A DNA stretch of 64,000 nucleotides from an uncultured Flavobacteriales bacterium (GCA_937872175.1 CALMPI010000018.1:1-64000); one strand, 5' to 3'. Shown: positions 9,718 through 19,010, counted from the first letter of the stretch. Translations and numbers: made by a program. The notes: generated from the letters alone by a model not told the origin.

Positions 9718-9772
9718 GTTGATAAGTCCACCGCCACGCCCCTTGGCCGCCCGGGCCCTTTTGGTAGGTTTG
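9718..9772 (+). promoter_or_regulatory. Promoter region of the large T9SS protein: GTTGATAA element and -7 box TAGGTTTG
   Basis: A perfect -7 box TAGGTTTG sits at 9765-9772, 55 nt before the ATG at 9828. GTTGATAA occurs at 9718-9725, 39 bp upstream of the box; a similar element sits 42 bp upstream of two other T9SS cargo genes in this window. The stretch 9612-9717 shows only a TTAAC/GTTAA inverted pair around 9676-9690 and no gene. Confidence 0.55.
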
Positions 9773-9827
9773 CACGGTCCGGAAAACCCTCCGGCCCAGC
9801 GCCCTATCGCCCCAATCCAACGCCCCC

Positions 9828-12800
9828 ATGGCCCAGCGTTACTCCCCGCTCCGATCCCTCCTCCTCGCCACCCTGCCCGCCCTGCTCGCCGCTCCGGTGG
9901 TGGCACAGTTGAGCGTGACCACGACGGGATCGCCCTTCGTGATCGATTTCGACAACACCGTGTCCGGTGTGAACAACGGCCAGATCGATGGGACCGGTTT
10001 CGTGGTGGCGCCCGCCGCAGGTGACCTGGACGCCGATGCCTGGGCCACGAACGGCATGAGCGATGGCAGCAAAGCCTTCGGCGCAGCGAACACCGCAGGT
10101 GACCACGCCCGCGGCATCTCGGCGGGTGGTGTCACCACCGGTGGCTTCTACGCGTTCACCGTTTCCGGGGGGAACAGGGCGCTTGGTGTCCAGCCGGCCG
10201 GGTCTGATTGGACGCCAGGCTTTCTCACCCTCCGCGTGGACAACAATACCGGTGCGACCGTGAGTTCCGTGGACGTGAGCTACTTGGTCTATTATTTCAA
10301 CGACCAAGGTTGGGCCAACAGCTGGAACTTCGAGTGGTCGCTGAACAACCTGACCTGGACGCCGGTGGGCGCGCTGGACCTCACCACGCCTGCGGCGGCC
10401 GGCGCAGCGGTCTGGACCTCGAACAGCCGCAGCACCCCCATCAGCAGCCTGAGCCTGGCCAACGGCGCGAGCATCTATCTGCGTTGGAACAGCGACGATG
10501 TCAGCGGTTCGGGCAGCCGCGATGAGATCGCTGTGGATGACATCTCCGTAACGATGAACGCCGGCAGCACCACCACCGTCCAGTTCACCGGTACCGCCGC
10601 GTCGGTGAGCGAGACGGGCGTGAGCACCACCCTGACGGTGAGCATCACCAACCCGGACGCCACCAACGCCACCACGGTGGATGTGGTGCTCACCGCCGGC
10701 ACGGCCAGCCGCATCGGCAACTACACCACCCAATCCCTCAACTTCCCCGCCGGCAGCAGCGCCAACCAGACGGTGACCGTGACGCTGACGGACAACGGCG
10801 CCTGCGACGGCAACGAGGTATTCACCTTCCAGTTGCAGAACGTGGCCGGCGGCAACAGCGCCACGGCGGGATCGCCCAGCACCTTCAACCTGACGGTGAC
10901 GGACAACGAACTGCTGACGGACCAGCTCATCGCCCGCCAGGCCTTCGACGGCCTGGGCAGCGACACGTGGGCCATCACGGCCGGTGCCGGCAACATCAGC
11001 GCGGCCGCGGGTGGCAGCGACGTGCCGGTGAACCAGCGCATCCTGAGCGGCACCCAGAGCTGGCAGGTGAACAACGGCAACGCCACGCTGGACCTCGGCA
11101 CCATCGATGTGAGCGCCTACAGCAATGTGGTGATCCGCGCGCGGATGTCGAGCCTCTCGGTGGGCGGCGGGGGCAACGGTGCGGATGCGGCCGACAGTGT
11201 GAAGTTCCTTGTGGAACTGAACGGTGCTGGCTTCCCCACCACTGCCGACATCAAGGTGGGTGGGAACAGCAACGCCCACTGGGGCTATAGCACAGGCACC
11301 GGCACAGCGAGCACCTCGGCCGGTACGCCCGCCACCTTCGTCCCCGCCGGCGGCGGAGCCCGCACCACGGACGGCTACTCCTTCATCGAGATCAGCATCC
11401 CGGGGGGCACCAACACCGTGGCGCTGCGTACGATCGCGTTGAACAACTCGGCGAACGAGGTCTGGGCGCTGGATGATGTGGAAGTGCGTGGCGACCTCTG
11501 CCGCCCCATCTACTACACGCGCGCCAACGGCGACCAGACCACCGCTACGTGGAGCACCACACGCACCGGCACGGCCACGGCGGTCACCTTCGACCAGAAC
11601 GCCACCGCCGTGGTGCAGAACGGCCACACGGTGACCGCCACCGGCGCCGATTGGACGGTGTACGACCTGGATGTGGAAGCGGGCGGCAGCGTGGTGATGG
11701 GCACCACCAACTTGGAGCACTACGGCACGGCCCTCACCAACAACAGCAGCTTCACCATCGGCACGGGCGCGGTCACGTTCCGCAACCCCGGCGCGGTGAC
11801 CCTGGGCGGCAGCGGCACCTACGACCTGTACGACCTCACGGCCAACGATGCCGACGTGACGCTCACCAGCAGCCTGCTGCGCATCCGCCGCACGCTGGAC
11901 ATGACCAACGGCGGCACCTTCAACGCCAACAACACGGGCAACCCGGCCCGCGTGCTGGAGCTGCACAGCGACGCCAGCGGCACCGGCCGCATCGGCCCCA
12001 TGGGCGCGGGCCCCAGCTTCACCGGCCAGGTGGACATGGAGCGCTATGTGCCCGGCGGCGTCACCAACTGGCGCCTCATCAGCGCACCCACGAACAACAA
12101 CACCCTCAGCAGCCTGGAGGACGACTTCGTCACCGCCGGCTATCCGGGCAGTGAGTTCCCCCTCTTCGACGATCCCCCCGGCAGCAACATCCTGTGGCCC
12201 AGCATCCGCACCTACGATGAGACCGACGGCGGCGCAGCCCTCATCGACGGCCTCACCGGCGCCACCGGCGACAACATGGTGATGGCCATGGGCCAGGGCT
12301 TCGCCGCTTGGAGCGGCACCGGCCTGCTCACCACCAGTCCCTTCACCATCGATCTGCGCAGCGGCGTGCGCAACGCCCTCACCCCGCTGAACCTGCCGGT
12401 GAGCTACACCAACACGGGCAACGCCACCGTGGACGGCTGGAACCTGGTGGGCAACCCGCTGCCCAGCCCGATCGACTTCAGCCTGCTGGGCCTCACCAAC
12501 GTGGACAACTACTACTACGTGTTCGACCCCGTGAGCGGCAACAACGCCACCTGGGACGAGGGCCTCGGCCTCAGCATCCCCGGCGGTTCGCTCAACGGCA
12601 ACATCCAGAGCTTCCAAGGCTTCTGGGTGAAGGCCAACGCCGCCGCCCCCGCGGCGACCGTGGAGGAGACCGACAAGGTGCTCGACCTGAACGGCGGCGG
12701 CCTCTTCGGCGGCAGCCAGCAGGGTGCGCCCCCGATGTTCCGCCTCGAACTGAGCAACGCCCAGAACGCCTTCTTCGACGAGGCCGTGGTGCACTTCGGC

Positions 12801-14135
12801 ACTGGCGCCCCCGCCGGCGGTGATGCCCACGACCTCATCAAGTTCACCTTCAGCCATCCCGAAGCGCCGCAGGTGATGACCCGCACCAGCGACGGCGAGG
12901 ACATGACCCTCAACGCCTGGGGCCCCCTCACCGGCGGCACCAGCATCGAGGTGCCCGTGGACGTGGGCATCACCGGCAGCTACACCCTGCGCGTGTACGA
13001 CGCCCTGGGCATCATGGGCCAGACCTGCCTCGTGCTGGAGGACCTGCAGACCGGCCAGAGCATCGCCCTGAGCGAAGGCGCCACCTACACCTTCACGGCC
13101 GATGCCAACGACCCGGTGCTGCCGGCCCGCTTCCTGATCCACGCCAGCGCTCCGGTGCAGCATAGCGCCACGGACGTCACCTGCCAGGGCGCCGCCAACG
13201 GCAGCGCCAGTGCGCTCGGCGCCGGCACCGGCCCGTGGGATTACACCTGGGCCACCGACGGCGGCACCGTGCTGCTCACCCAGTCTCAACTGAACGGCGC
13301 CGGCCAGATCGCCCAGCTCCCCGCCGGCGACTACCTGGTGACCGTGAGCAGCCAGGCCGGTTGCGGCGACCTCACGCACGCCTTCACCATCGATGAACCC
13401 GCCCTGCTGGACGGCAGCGTGAACGCCTCGGCCACGGCCTGCGCCGCCACCACCGACGGCAGCGTGGACCTCACCGTGATGGGTGGCACCGGGCCCTACA
13501 CCTTCGCGTGGGACAACGGGGCCACCAGCGAGGACCTCACCGGCGTGGCCGCCGGCATCTACACGGTGACGGTGACCGACGCCAATGGCTGTACCACCGC
13601 GCCCCTGCAGGCCACCGTAACCACCGGCAGCGGTCCCAGCGCCGCCTTCCTCCCCAGCGCCACCAGCACCTTCACCGGCGAGCCGGTTGAGTTCTTCAAC
13701 CTCAGCACCTGGGGCGCGCAAGTGACCTGGGACTTCGGCGACGGCGCCACCAGCACCGACACCGAGCCCATCCACACCTACACCGTGCCCGGTGTGTACA
13801 CGGTGAGCCTGACGGTGAGCCTCGACGGCTGCACCGCCGTGAGCACCCAGGAGCTCATCGTGGACGTGAGCACCGGCATCGCCCCGGTGGCCGATGACCT
13901 GGCCCGCGTGTGGCTGGACGGCACGCATGTGGTGGTGGACCTGCAGCAGCAGCGTGCCCAGGAGGTGGTGATCACCGTGCTCGACGGCGCGGGCCGCGTG
14001 GTGGCCGAGCGCCGCACGCGCCTCAGCACCACCCGCGAACGCATCCCGGTTGACCATGTGGCCGACGGCGTCATCCTCGTCCGCCTGATCACGGCCGAGC
14101 AGGGACGCACCTACAAGCTGCCCCTGGCCCGCTGA
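9828..14135 (+). CDS. Large T9SS surface protein with Calx-beta, SprB-like and PKD domains
   Basis: A 1435-residue secreted protein. It has a signal peptide (1-26, ending PVVAQ), a jelly-roll-like N-terminal region, a Calx-beta domain (~248-360), a second lectin-like beta domain (~370-560), a long region of G/T/N-rich beta strands with repeated LxNNSxFTI patterns, two SprB-type repeats (~1115-1265) with the YTVTVTDANGC signature, a PKD domain (~1275-1345, VTWDFGDGATS), and a C-terminal tail of type A sorting character ending in KLPLAR. These parts suggest a cell-surface adhesin or matrix protein delivered by the type IX system. It stands alone between its own promoter and a terminator. Confidence 0.85.
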   Translation: MAQRYSPLRSLLLATLPALLAAPVVAQLSVTTTGSPFVIDFDNTVSGVNNGQIDGTGFVVAPAAGDLDADAWATNGMSDGSKAFGAANTAGDHARGISAGGVTTGGFYAFTVSGGNRALGVQPAGSDWTPGFLTLRVDNNTGATVSSVDVSYLVYYFNDQGWANSWNFEWSLNNLTWTPVGALDLTTPAAAGAAVWTSNSRSTPISSLSLANGASIYLRWNSDDVSGSGSRDEIAVDDISVTMNAGSTTTVQFTGTAASVSETGVSTTLTVSITNPDATNATTVDVVLTAGTASRIGNYTTQSLNFPAGSSANQTVTVTLTDNGACDGNEVFTFQLQNVAGGNSATAGSPSTFNLTVTDNELLTDQLIARQAFDGLGSDTWAITAGAGNISAAAGGSDVPVNQRILSGTQSWQVNNGNATLDLGTIDVSAYSNVVIRARMSSLSVGGGGNGADAADSVKFLVELNGAGFPTTADIKVGGNSNAHWGYSTGTGTASTSAGTPATFVPAGGGARTTDGYSFIEISIPGGTNTVALRTIALNNSANEVWALDDVEVRGDLCRPIYYTRANGDQTTATWSTTRTGTATAVTFDQNATAVVQNGHTVTATGADWTVYDLDVEAGGSVVMGTTNLEHYGTALTNNSSFTIGTGAVTFRNPGAVTLGGSGTYDLYDLTANDADVTLTSSLLRIRRTLDMTNGGTFNANNTGNPARVLELHSDASGTGRIGPMGAGPSFTGQVDMERYVPGGVTNWRLISAPTNNNTLSSLEDDFVTAGYPGSEFPLFDDPPGSNILWPSIRTYDETDGGAALIDGLTGATGDNMVMAMGQGFAAWSGTGLLTTSPFTIDLRSGVRNALTPLNLPVSYTNTGNATVDGWNLVGNPLPSPIDFSLLGLTNVDNYYYVFDPVSGNNATWDEGLGLSIPGGSLNGNIQSFQGFWVKANAAAPAATVEETDKVLDLNGGGLFGGSQQGAPPMFRLELSNAQNAFFDEAVVHFGTGAPAGGDAHDLIKFTFSHPEAPQVMTRTSDGEDMTLNAWGPLTGGTSIEVPVDVGITGSYTLRVYDALGIMGQTCLVLEDLQTGQSIALSEGATYTFTADANDPVLPARFLIHASAPVQHSATDVTCQGAANGSASALGAGTGPWDYTWATDGGTVLLTQSQLNGAGQIAQLPAGDYLVTVSSQAGCGDLTHAFTIDEPALLDGSVNASATACAATTDGSVDLTVMGGTGPYTFAWDNGATSEDLTGVAAGIYTVTVTDANGCTTAPLQATVTTGSGPSAAFLPSATSTFTGEPVEFFNLSTWGAQVTWDFGDGATSTDTEPIHTYTVPGVYTVSLTVSLDGCTAVSTQELIVDVSTGIAPVADDLARVWLDGTHVVVDLQQQRAQEVVITVLDGAGRVVAERRTRLSTTRERIPVDHVADGVILVRLITAEQGRTYKLPLAR

Positions 14136-14155
14136 TCCGGAACACACCTCTTGCG

Positions 14156-14180
14156 CGAAGCCTCCCCTCGGGAGGCTTCG
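14156..14180 (+). terminator. Hairpin terminator after the large T9SS gene
   Basis: Perfect 11-bp inverted repeat (CGAAGCCTCCC / GGGAGGCTTCG) with a 3-nt loop, 20 bp after the stop codon. There is no clear T-run, which is usual for GC-rich Bacteroidota. Confidence 0.7.
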
Positions 14181-14198
14181 TGGCTTTGTGGGGGCACG

Positions 14199-14306
14199 CG
14201 TCATCGCGAGCCGGTCCCGGAGGGCCGGCGTGGCGATCTCCCTTGTCAATGATCAGAGCACTTCCGGGGAGATCGCTTCGCCTGCAAAGCCAGGCTCGCG
14301 ATGACG
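14199..14306 (+). repeat. Dispersed ~105-bp palindromic-ended repeat, copy 1
   Basis: Begins CGTCATCGCGAG and ends with the inverse, CTCGCGATGACG. The interior carries GGCGATCTCCC and GGGGAGATCGCTTCGCC, which also pair with each other. The element codes for nothing and is shared by three intergenic gaps in this window. Confidence 0.8.
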
Positions 14307-14336
14307 TGTTCGGAAGGGCGCGGAGCAATTCCAAAC

Positions 14337-14441
14337 CGTCATCGCGAGCAGCACGAAGGGATGCGTGGCGATCTCCCTGGCCAATGATCCGATCCCTTCC
14401 GGGGAGATCGCTTCGCCCGCAAAGCCGGGCTCGCGATGACG
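14337..14441 (+). repeat. Dispersed ~105-bp palindromic-ended repeat, copy 2
   Basis: Same termini as copy 1, 30 bp further on, in the same orientation. It has the fuller interior (ATGCGTGGCGATCTCCC and GATCCCTTCCGGGGAGATCG) that matches the copy near 25 kb on the opposite strand almost base for base. Together copies 1 and 2 fill most of the 364-bp gap before the next gene. Confidence 0.8.
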
Positions 14442-14485
14442 TGTTCGGAAGAGCGCCCCCCCCGAACCGTCCGCGCGCCCCGCTG

Positions 14486-14493
14486 TTCCTTTG
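14486..14493 (+). promoter_or_regulatory. -7 box TTCCTTTG of the DUF1295 gene
   Basis: One mismatch from TANNTTTG, ending 6 nt before the ATG at 14500, which implies a leaderless mRNA. An in-frame TTG inside the box is not the start. Confidence 0.6.
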
Positions 14494-14499
14494 CACCCC

Positions 14500-15423
14500 A
14501 TGCGCCGCACCATCCTGGTCCTCGTCATCACCGTCGTGCTCGTGCCGGTGGTGTCCTACTTCGCCGACGCCCCGCTCACCGCGCTGCAACGCGACACCCT
14601 GGGCCTGCTGCTCCGCCTCTACCTCATCACCGCGCTGGCCACCTGGGTGGTGGCCGAGCTCACGCGCAACTGCAGCCAGGTGGACAAGCTGTGGAGCCTG
14701 ATGCCGCCGGTGTACGCCTGGGTGATGGCCGATGCGGCCGGCTACACCCCGCGCGCGCTGCTGATGGCCGCCCTGGTGACCGCCTGGGGGCTGCGCCTCA
14801 CTTACAACTTCGGCCGGCGCGGCGGCTACAGCTGGCGCTTCTGGAGCGGCGAGGAGGACTACCGCTGGGAAGTGCTGCGCCGCAACCCCATCCTGTCCAA
14901 CCCCTGGGTGTGGCGCCTGTTCAACCTGGGCTTCATCTCCCTCTACCAGATGGGCCTGGTACTGCTCTTCACCCTGCCCATGCTGCTGGTGGTGGACACC
15001 CCGGGCGCGCTGGGCCTGGCCGATGGCGTGCTCGCTGCCGCCATGCTCGCCTTTCTGGTGATCGAGACCCTGGCCGACCAGCAGCAGTGGGACTTCCAGC
15101 GCGAGAAGCACCGCCGCCTGAAGGCCGGCGAACCCCTCACCGGCCGCTACGCGGAAGGCTTCGTGCACGATGGCTTGTGGGCCCTCGTGCGCCACCCCAA
15201 CTACATGGCCGAGCAGGCCCAATGGCTCGTGTTCTACGGCTTCAGCGTGGTCGCCACCGGGCGTTGGATCAACTGGAGCCTGTGCGGCGCGCTGTTGCTC
15301 GTGCTCCTCTTCCAGGGCAGCGCCGACTTCAGCGAAGGCATCAGCGCCGGCAAGTACCCTGGCTACCGCAACTACCTGGCCCGCGTGCCCCGCTACCTGC
15401 CTTGGCCGCGCCCCCGCGGGTGA
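14500..15423 (+). CDS. DUF1295 family membrane enzyme (steroid 5-alpha-reductase-like)
   Basis: A 307-residue polytopic membrane protein. The C-terminal part carries the hallmark of the DUF1295/isoprenylcysteine methyltransferase-like fold: FVHDGLWALVRHPNYMAEQ followed by FQGSADFSEGIS and YRNYLARVPRYLPW. Family members are NAD(P)H- or SAM-using membrane reductases/transferases acting on lipids or sterols, and the substrate here is not known. About seven to eight hydrophobic segments are visible. It is a single-gene unit with its own promoter, followed by the 60-bp tandem repeat. Confidence 0.85.
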   Translation: MRRTILVLVITVVLVPVVSYFADAPLTALQRDTLGLLLRLYLITALATWVVAELTRNCSQVDKLWSLMPPVYAWVMADAAGYTPRALLMAALVTAWGLRLTYNFGRRGGYSWRFWSGEEDYRWEVLRRNPILSNPWVWRLFNLGFISLYQMGLVLLFTLPMLLVVDTPGALGLADGVLAAAMLAFLVIETLADQQQWDFQREKHRRLKAGEPLTGRYAEGFVHDGLWALVRHPNYMAEQAQWLVFYGFSVVATGRWINWSLCGALLLVLLFQGSADFSEGISAGKYPGYRNYLARVPRYLPWPRPRG

Positions 15424-15436
15424 TCCAAGCTGCGTC

Positions 15437-15731
15437 CCATCTGTGTCCATCCGTGTCCATCTGCGGTTCCCACCTTGCGCCCCCCCCTGGATGAAGTGAG
15501 CTGTGTTCATCCGTGTCCATCCGGGTTCCCTCCTCGCGAACCGCGCCTGGTGAAGGGATCTGTGTCCATCCGAGTTCATCCGTGGTTCCCTCCTTGCGAA
15601 CCGCGCACAGTGAGCGCATCTGTGTTCATCCGTGTCCATCTGTGGTTCCCTCCTTGCGAACCACCCCGGATGATGTGATGTGTGTCCATCCGTGTCCATC
15701 TGTGGTTCTCACCCCGCCTGAACCACCCCGG
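15437..15731. repeat. Five-unit 60-bp tandem repeat
   Basis: Five units with a period of 59-60 bp. Each contains a core close to CTGTGTCCATCCGTGTCCAT followed by CTGTGGTTCCCTCCTTGCG and AACC. The core itself is an internal short duplication of TGTGTYCATCC. The units differ at scattered positions, most in the first and last. It fills the 329-bp gap between the DUF1295 gene and the next ORF. Frames are open through it on both strands, but only because the period is a multiple of three. Confidence 0.85.
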
Positions 15732-15752
15732 ATCGCCGTACACTCGCGGTAG

Positions 15753-16847
15753 ATGCGCACCCCTCTCCTCGCCCTCCTCGTGGTGGTCGCCGCGCCCCTC
15801 GCCGCGCAGGACGTCACCGCCTTTCTGGACTACCGCGACCGGCTGGTCGTGTTCGACCGCGGCAGCTTCAGCGTGGTGGAGGGCGTGCGACCCGCCGCCT
15901 ATCAGGTGGGCGGCAACTACGTGGCCTACCTCAACGCCATCGGCGATCTGAAGCGCCACGCCAACGGCCGCAGCACCACCCTCGACCGTTCCACCGGCGC
16001 GCAACTGGCCGTCACCGACCACCTGCTGGGCGTGAAGGTGGCCACCGCCCTGAAGCTGCACGACGGCCGCGAGCTGCGCACCCTGTGCATCAACACCGGC
16101 CCCTACGTGGTGGAGGACAGCCTGGCGGCGTGGGTGGACGAAGCGCAGCGCACCATCCACATCTGGTACGATGGGCGCGACGAGGTGCTGGCGGACGGGC
16201 TGGCCATCGGGGCGGTGCAGGACTGGAAGAGCGGCGACAACCTGCTGGCGTGGGTGAGCACCATCGAACGCCGCTTCCGCATCTTCCACCGGGGCGTGGT
16301 GTACGACGCGGCCGACGTGTACGACGCCGGCATCGACTTCCAGGCCGGTGCCGACGTGGTGCTCTACCTCGATCCGCAGGGCAACGGACTGAAGGCCTTC
16401 CACAAGGGCAACTTCTACGACCTGGACCCCATCGCCCCGCAGCGCTACGCGGTGGGCAAGGGCATCGCGGCCTGGCTGGACCGCACCGGCGCGCTGAAGG
16501 TGCTGGAGGACGGCCAGATCTACACGGCCACGGACTTTGCCCCCACGGAGTTCCACGTGCGCGACAGCCTGGTGGTGTTCCGTGACCAGGACATGCTGAA
16601 GGTGTTCCAGGCCGGCCGCGTGCATGAGGTGGAGCGCTACTGGCCCGAGCGGTGGGACGCCAGCTGGGGCATGCTGGCCTACACGGCGGTGGACGGCACG
16701 GTGCGCGTGTGGCGCAAGGGCCGCGGCGAAGTGGCGTTGCGCGAGCGCACCGCCACCGGCTTCAACCTGCAGCGCGGCATCCTCACCATCACCATGCCGC
16801 TGAACGCCGTGCGCATCTGGTGGAAGGGCCGGGTGTACACCCAATGA
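15753..16847 (+). CDS. Secreted repeat protein of unknown function (propeller-like LKVFxxGxxY repeats)
   Basis: A 364-residue protein with a signal peptide (1-19, ending APLAAQ). The rest is about eight repeats of ~40-50 residues with a recurring core: (V/A)AW-x-D..G.L(K/R)(V/I)(F/W)..G..Y, for example LKVLEDGQIY, LKVFQAGRVH and VRIWWKGRVY. The arrangement suggests a beta-propeller or beta-helix in the periplasm or on the surface. I do not recognise a named family. Its stop lies 3 nt before the start of the FAD oxidoreductase, so they are probably co-transcribed. A weak box TACACTCG lies 6 nt before its ATG. Confidence 0.8.
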   Translation: MRTPLLALLVVVAAPLAAQDVTAFLDYRDRLVVFDRGSFSVVEGVRPAAYQVGGNYVAYLNAIGDLKRHANGRSTTLDRSTGAQLAVTDHLLGVKVATALKLHDGRELRTLCINTGPYVVEDSLAAWVDEAQRTIHIWYDGRDEVLADGLAIGAVQDWKSGDNLLAWVSTIERRFRIFHRGVVYDAADVYDAGIDFQAGADVVLYLDPQGNGLKAFHKGNFYDLDPIAPQRYAVGKGIAAWLDRTGALKVLEDGQIYTATDFAPTEFHVRDSLVVFRDQDMLKVFQAGRVHEVERYWPERWDASWGMLAYTAVDGTVRVWRKGRGEVALRERTATGFNLQRGILTITMPLNAVRIWWKGRVYTQ

Positions 16848-16850
16848 GCG

Positions 16851-18578
16851 ATGCGCCATCCGCTTCCCTCGGGTGAGTACGATGCGGTGGTGATCGGGGC
16901 CGGCATCAGCGGCCTCACCTCCGCGGCCATCCTGGCGCGGGCCGGGCTGAAGGTGTGCGTGCTGGAGATGGACGCCCGCCCCGGCGGCTACCTCGCCGGC
17001 TTCCGCCGCAAGGACTTCCGCTTCGACAGCGCCATCCACTGGCTGAACCAGTGCGGCCCGCGCGGCTACGTCACCCGCGTGTTCGACCTTATCGGCCGCG
17101 ACCACCCCGTGGCCCGTCCGCAGCGGCGCATCCGCCGCTGGAAGAGCCCCTCGGTGGACCTGCTGCTCACCGACCGCCCCGATGACCTCAAGGCCGAGCT
17201 CATCCGCCGCTTCCCCCACGAGCGCGCCGGCCTCGAGCGCTTCTTCCGCGATGCCTGGAAGCTGGGCCGCTCCTTCGACCGAAGCAGCGGCCTCATCCGC
17301 GCGCAGGAGACCATGGGGCCGCTGGAGCGCGCCGCCTACCTGCTGCGCCGCCTGCGCTTCGCCCTGCCTTTCATCAAGCACCTGGGCTACCAGGGCGATA
17401 CCGGGGTGAAGAAGGGCCTGGACCGCTACTTCACCGACCCCGGCCTGCACAAGCTCTTCAGCAGTGAGCAGGAGCTGCTGGCCTGCCTGGTCCCCATCGG
17501 CTGGGCCTACTTCGGCGACTACCAGAGCCCGCCCAAGGGCGGCAGCCAGGTGTTCCCCGAATGGCTCGCCCACGTGGTGACGCGCCTGGGCGGCGCCCTC
17601 CACTACCGCTGCCGCGTGACGCGCATCCTGCTGGAGGGCGGCCGCTGCGTGGGTGTGGAAGGCGAGCAACGCGGCGCCCCCTTCACCGTGCGCGCCACAC
17701 AGGTGATCGCCGCCTGCGACGTGGAGACGCTCTATGAGCGCATGCTGCCGCCGGAGGTGGTGCCCGAAACGCTGAAAGCGAAGCTCCGCGACGCCGTGCT
17801 CTACAGCAGCTCGGTCACCGTGTCGCTGGGGCTGGACGTGCCCGCCGAGCACTTCGGCCTCGACGAGGAGCTCATCTACCTGCACCGCGACGATGTGCCG
17901 CGCGATGCGCACGGCGGCACGGACCCCGCGCAGAGCGGCATCAGCATCCTGGCCCCCAGCCTGCGCGACAAGAGCATGGCGCCGCCCGGCATGGGCACCC
18001 TCACGCTCTACATCCCCGCGCTCTTCACCGACCACGATACCTGGGCCACGGAGCGCGACGCCACAGGCGCCCTCGTGCGGGGCGAGGCCTACGAGCGGCT
18101 GAAGCAGCGCGTGGCCGATGCGCTGATCGACCGCGTGGAGCGGGCGCTGGCGCCGGGCCTGCGCAGCCACATCGTGTACTGCGACGTGGCCACGCCCATC
18201 ACCCACTGGCGCTACACCGGCAACCGCTTCGGCAGCATGATGGGCGCCAAGCCCGGCAAGGAGAACTTCAAGGCCGGCATCGCGCACTACCGCACCCCCG
18301 TGCCCGGTCTCCTGCTGGGCGGCCACTGGGCCGACCTCGGCGGCGGCGTGCCCATCGCCGTCAAGTCCGGCGTCAACACCGCCCTCATCGTGCTCAAGGA
18401 CACGGGCCACCCCGCCTTCGCCACCTGGCGCGATTACCTGGACAAGGGCCTCGACGTGGAACGCGTGCGCACGGGGCCGGGGCTGGTGCCCTATGCCGAG
18501 GACTGGGTGCGGACGCCCACACCGGCGGAGAAGCGGGCCCTGCGCGGCGACGTGGACCCCGACGGGGAGGAGGCGTGA
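16851..18578 (+). CDS. FAD-dependent NAD(P)-binding oxidoreductase (CrtI / retinol saturase-like)
   Basis: A 575-residue flavoprotein. It has an N-terminal dinucleotide-binding motif VIGAGISGLTSAAILARAG with the acidic end of strand 2 (VLEMDARPGGYLAG), and the C-terminal FAD motif GGHWADLGGGVPIAVKSG. This is the architecture of phytoene desaturases, carotene isomerases and all-trans-retinol 13,14-reductase. The substrate is probably a carotenoid or other polyene lipid, but there are no carotenoid genes nearby. It starts 3 nt after the preceding stop and ends abutting the convergent protease gene with no gap. Confidence 0.85.
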   Translation: MRHPLPSGEYDAVVIGAGISGLTSAAILARAGLKVCVLEMDARPGGYLAGFRRKDFRFDSAIHWLNQCGPRGYVTRVFDLIGRDHPVARPQRRIRRWKSPSVDLLLTDRPDDLKAELIRRFPHERAGLERFFRDAWKLGRSFDRSSGLIRAQETMGPLERAAYLLRRLRFALPFIKHLGYQGDTGVKKGLDRYFTDPGLHKLFSSEQELLACLVPIGWAYFGDYQSPPKGGSQVFPEWLAHVVTRLGGALHYRCRVTRILLEGGRCVGVEGEQRGAPFTVRATQVIAACDVETLYERMLPPEVVPETLKAKLRDAVLYSSSVTVSLGLDVPAEHFGLDEELIYLHRDDVPRDAHGGTDPAQSGISILAPSLRDKSMAPPGMGTLTLYIPALFTDHDTWATERDATGALVRGEAYERLKQRVADALIDRVERALAPGLRSHIVYCDVATPITHWRYTGNRFGSMMGAKPGKENFKAGIAHYRTPVPGLLLGGHWADLGGGVPIAVKSGVNTALIVLKDTGHPAFATWRDYLDKGLDVERVRTGPGLVPYAEDWVRTPTPAEKRALRGDVDPDGEEA

Positions 18579-18998
18579 TCAGCCCAGCACGTCCTTGCGC
18601 GACACGTCCACCACGAAGCGGCCGCGGAGGAACTTGCGGCCCAGCAGCACCTGGTGCTTCATGTCGCTGCGGTCGAACAGCGTGAACTGGGTGCGCACCA
18701 CGTGGCCGTTAAGCCGCACGCGCGTGCTGATGAGGTAGCGGCGCGTGGTCTGGCCCGTGCTGCTCTTCACCGTCACCCGCTGGAAGCGCTTGAACAGCTT
18801 GGTGCGCCGCCGACCGCCCATCTGGAAGGTGACGGCCAGCACCGGGATGCCGTCCACCACCTTCCTGCGCACCCGCTGGTAGTGCAGGGCGCTGCGGTAC
18901 GCGCCGGTATCGATCTTGGCCTGCACGCGCGCGATGCCCAAGCCGGGCAGGGCGATGTGTTCCAGCCGGCCGATGGTCACCAGCGAGCGCTTGGCCAT
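18579..18998 (-). CDS. RimB/RimK-associated retropepsin-like protease (DUF785, ATP-dependent zinc protease family)
   Basis: A 139-residue soluble protein with one retropepsin half: VQAKIDTGAYRSALH (catalytic Asp30-Thr-Gly) and the C-terminal motif VLLGRKFLRGRFVVDVS. In other bacteria this family occurs beside rimK and trims glutamate tails or other substrates; here a RimK-type ligase lies about 8 kb away at 26162-27034. I chose ATG at 18998 because the upstream extension is not conserved in type and a -7-like box (CACCTTCG) ends 4 nt before it. Confidence 0.85.
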   Translation of the reverse strand: MAKRSLVTIGRLEHIALPGLGIARVQAKIDTGAYRSALHYQRVRRKVVDGIPVLAVTFQMGGRRRTKLFKRFQRVTVKSSTGQTTRRYLISTRVRLNGHVVRTQFTLFDRSDMKHQVLLGRKFLRGRFVVDVSRKDVLG

Positions 18999-19002
18999 GG
19001 CG

Positions 19003-19010
19003 CGAAGGTG
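19003..19010 (-). promoter_or_regulatory. -7-like box CACCTTCG of the RimB-like gene
   Basis: Two mismatches from TANNTTTG, but at the common 4-nt distance from the ATG at 18998 and identical to the box of the 39-codon gene at 42721. Confidence 0.45.

Noticed and set aside
9804-14249. A 1481-codon open frame antisense to the large T9SS gene, and similar long antisense frames (3645-5999 plus; 60249-62711, 15576-18410 and 2463-3428 minus)
   Set aside because: They lie opposite clear genes, have H/G/R/A-biased composition typical of GC-rich antisense frames, and show no domain or start signal.
15437-15731. The 60-bp tandem array as a CRISPR
   Set aside because: The units repeat along their whole length without unique spacers, and no cas genes are present.
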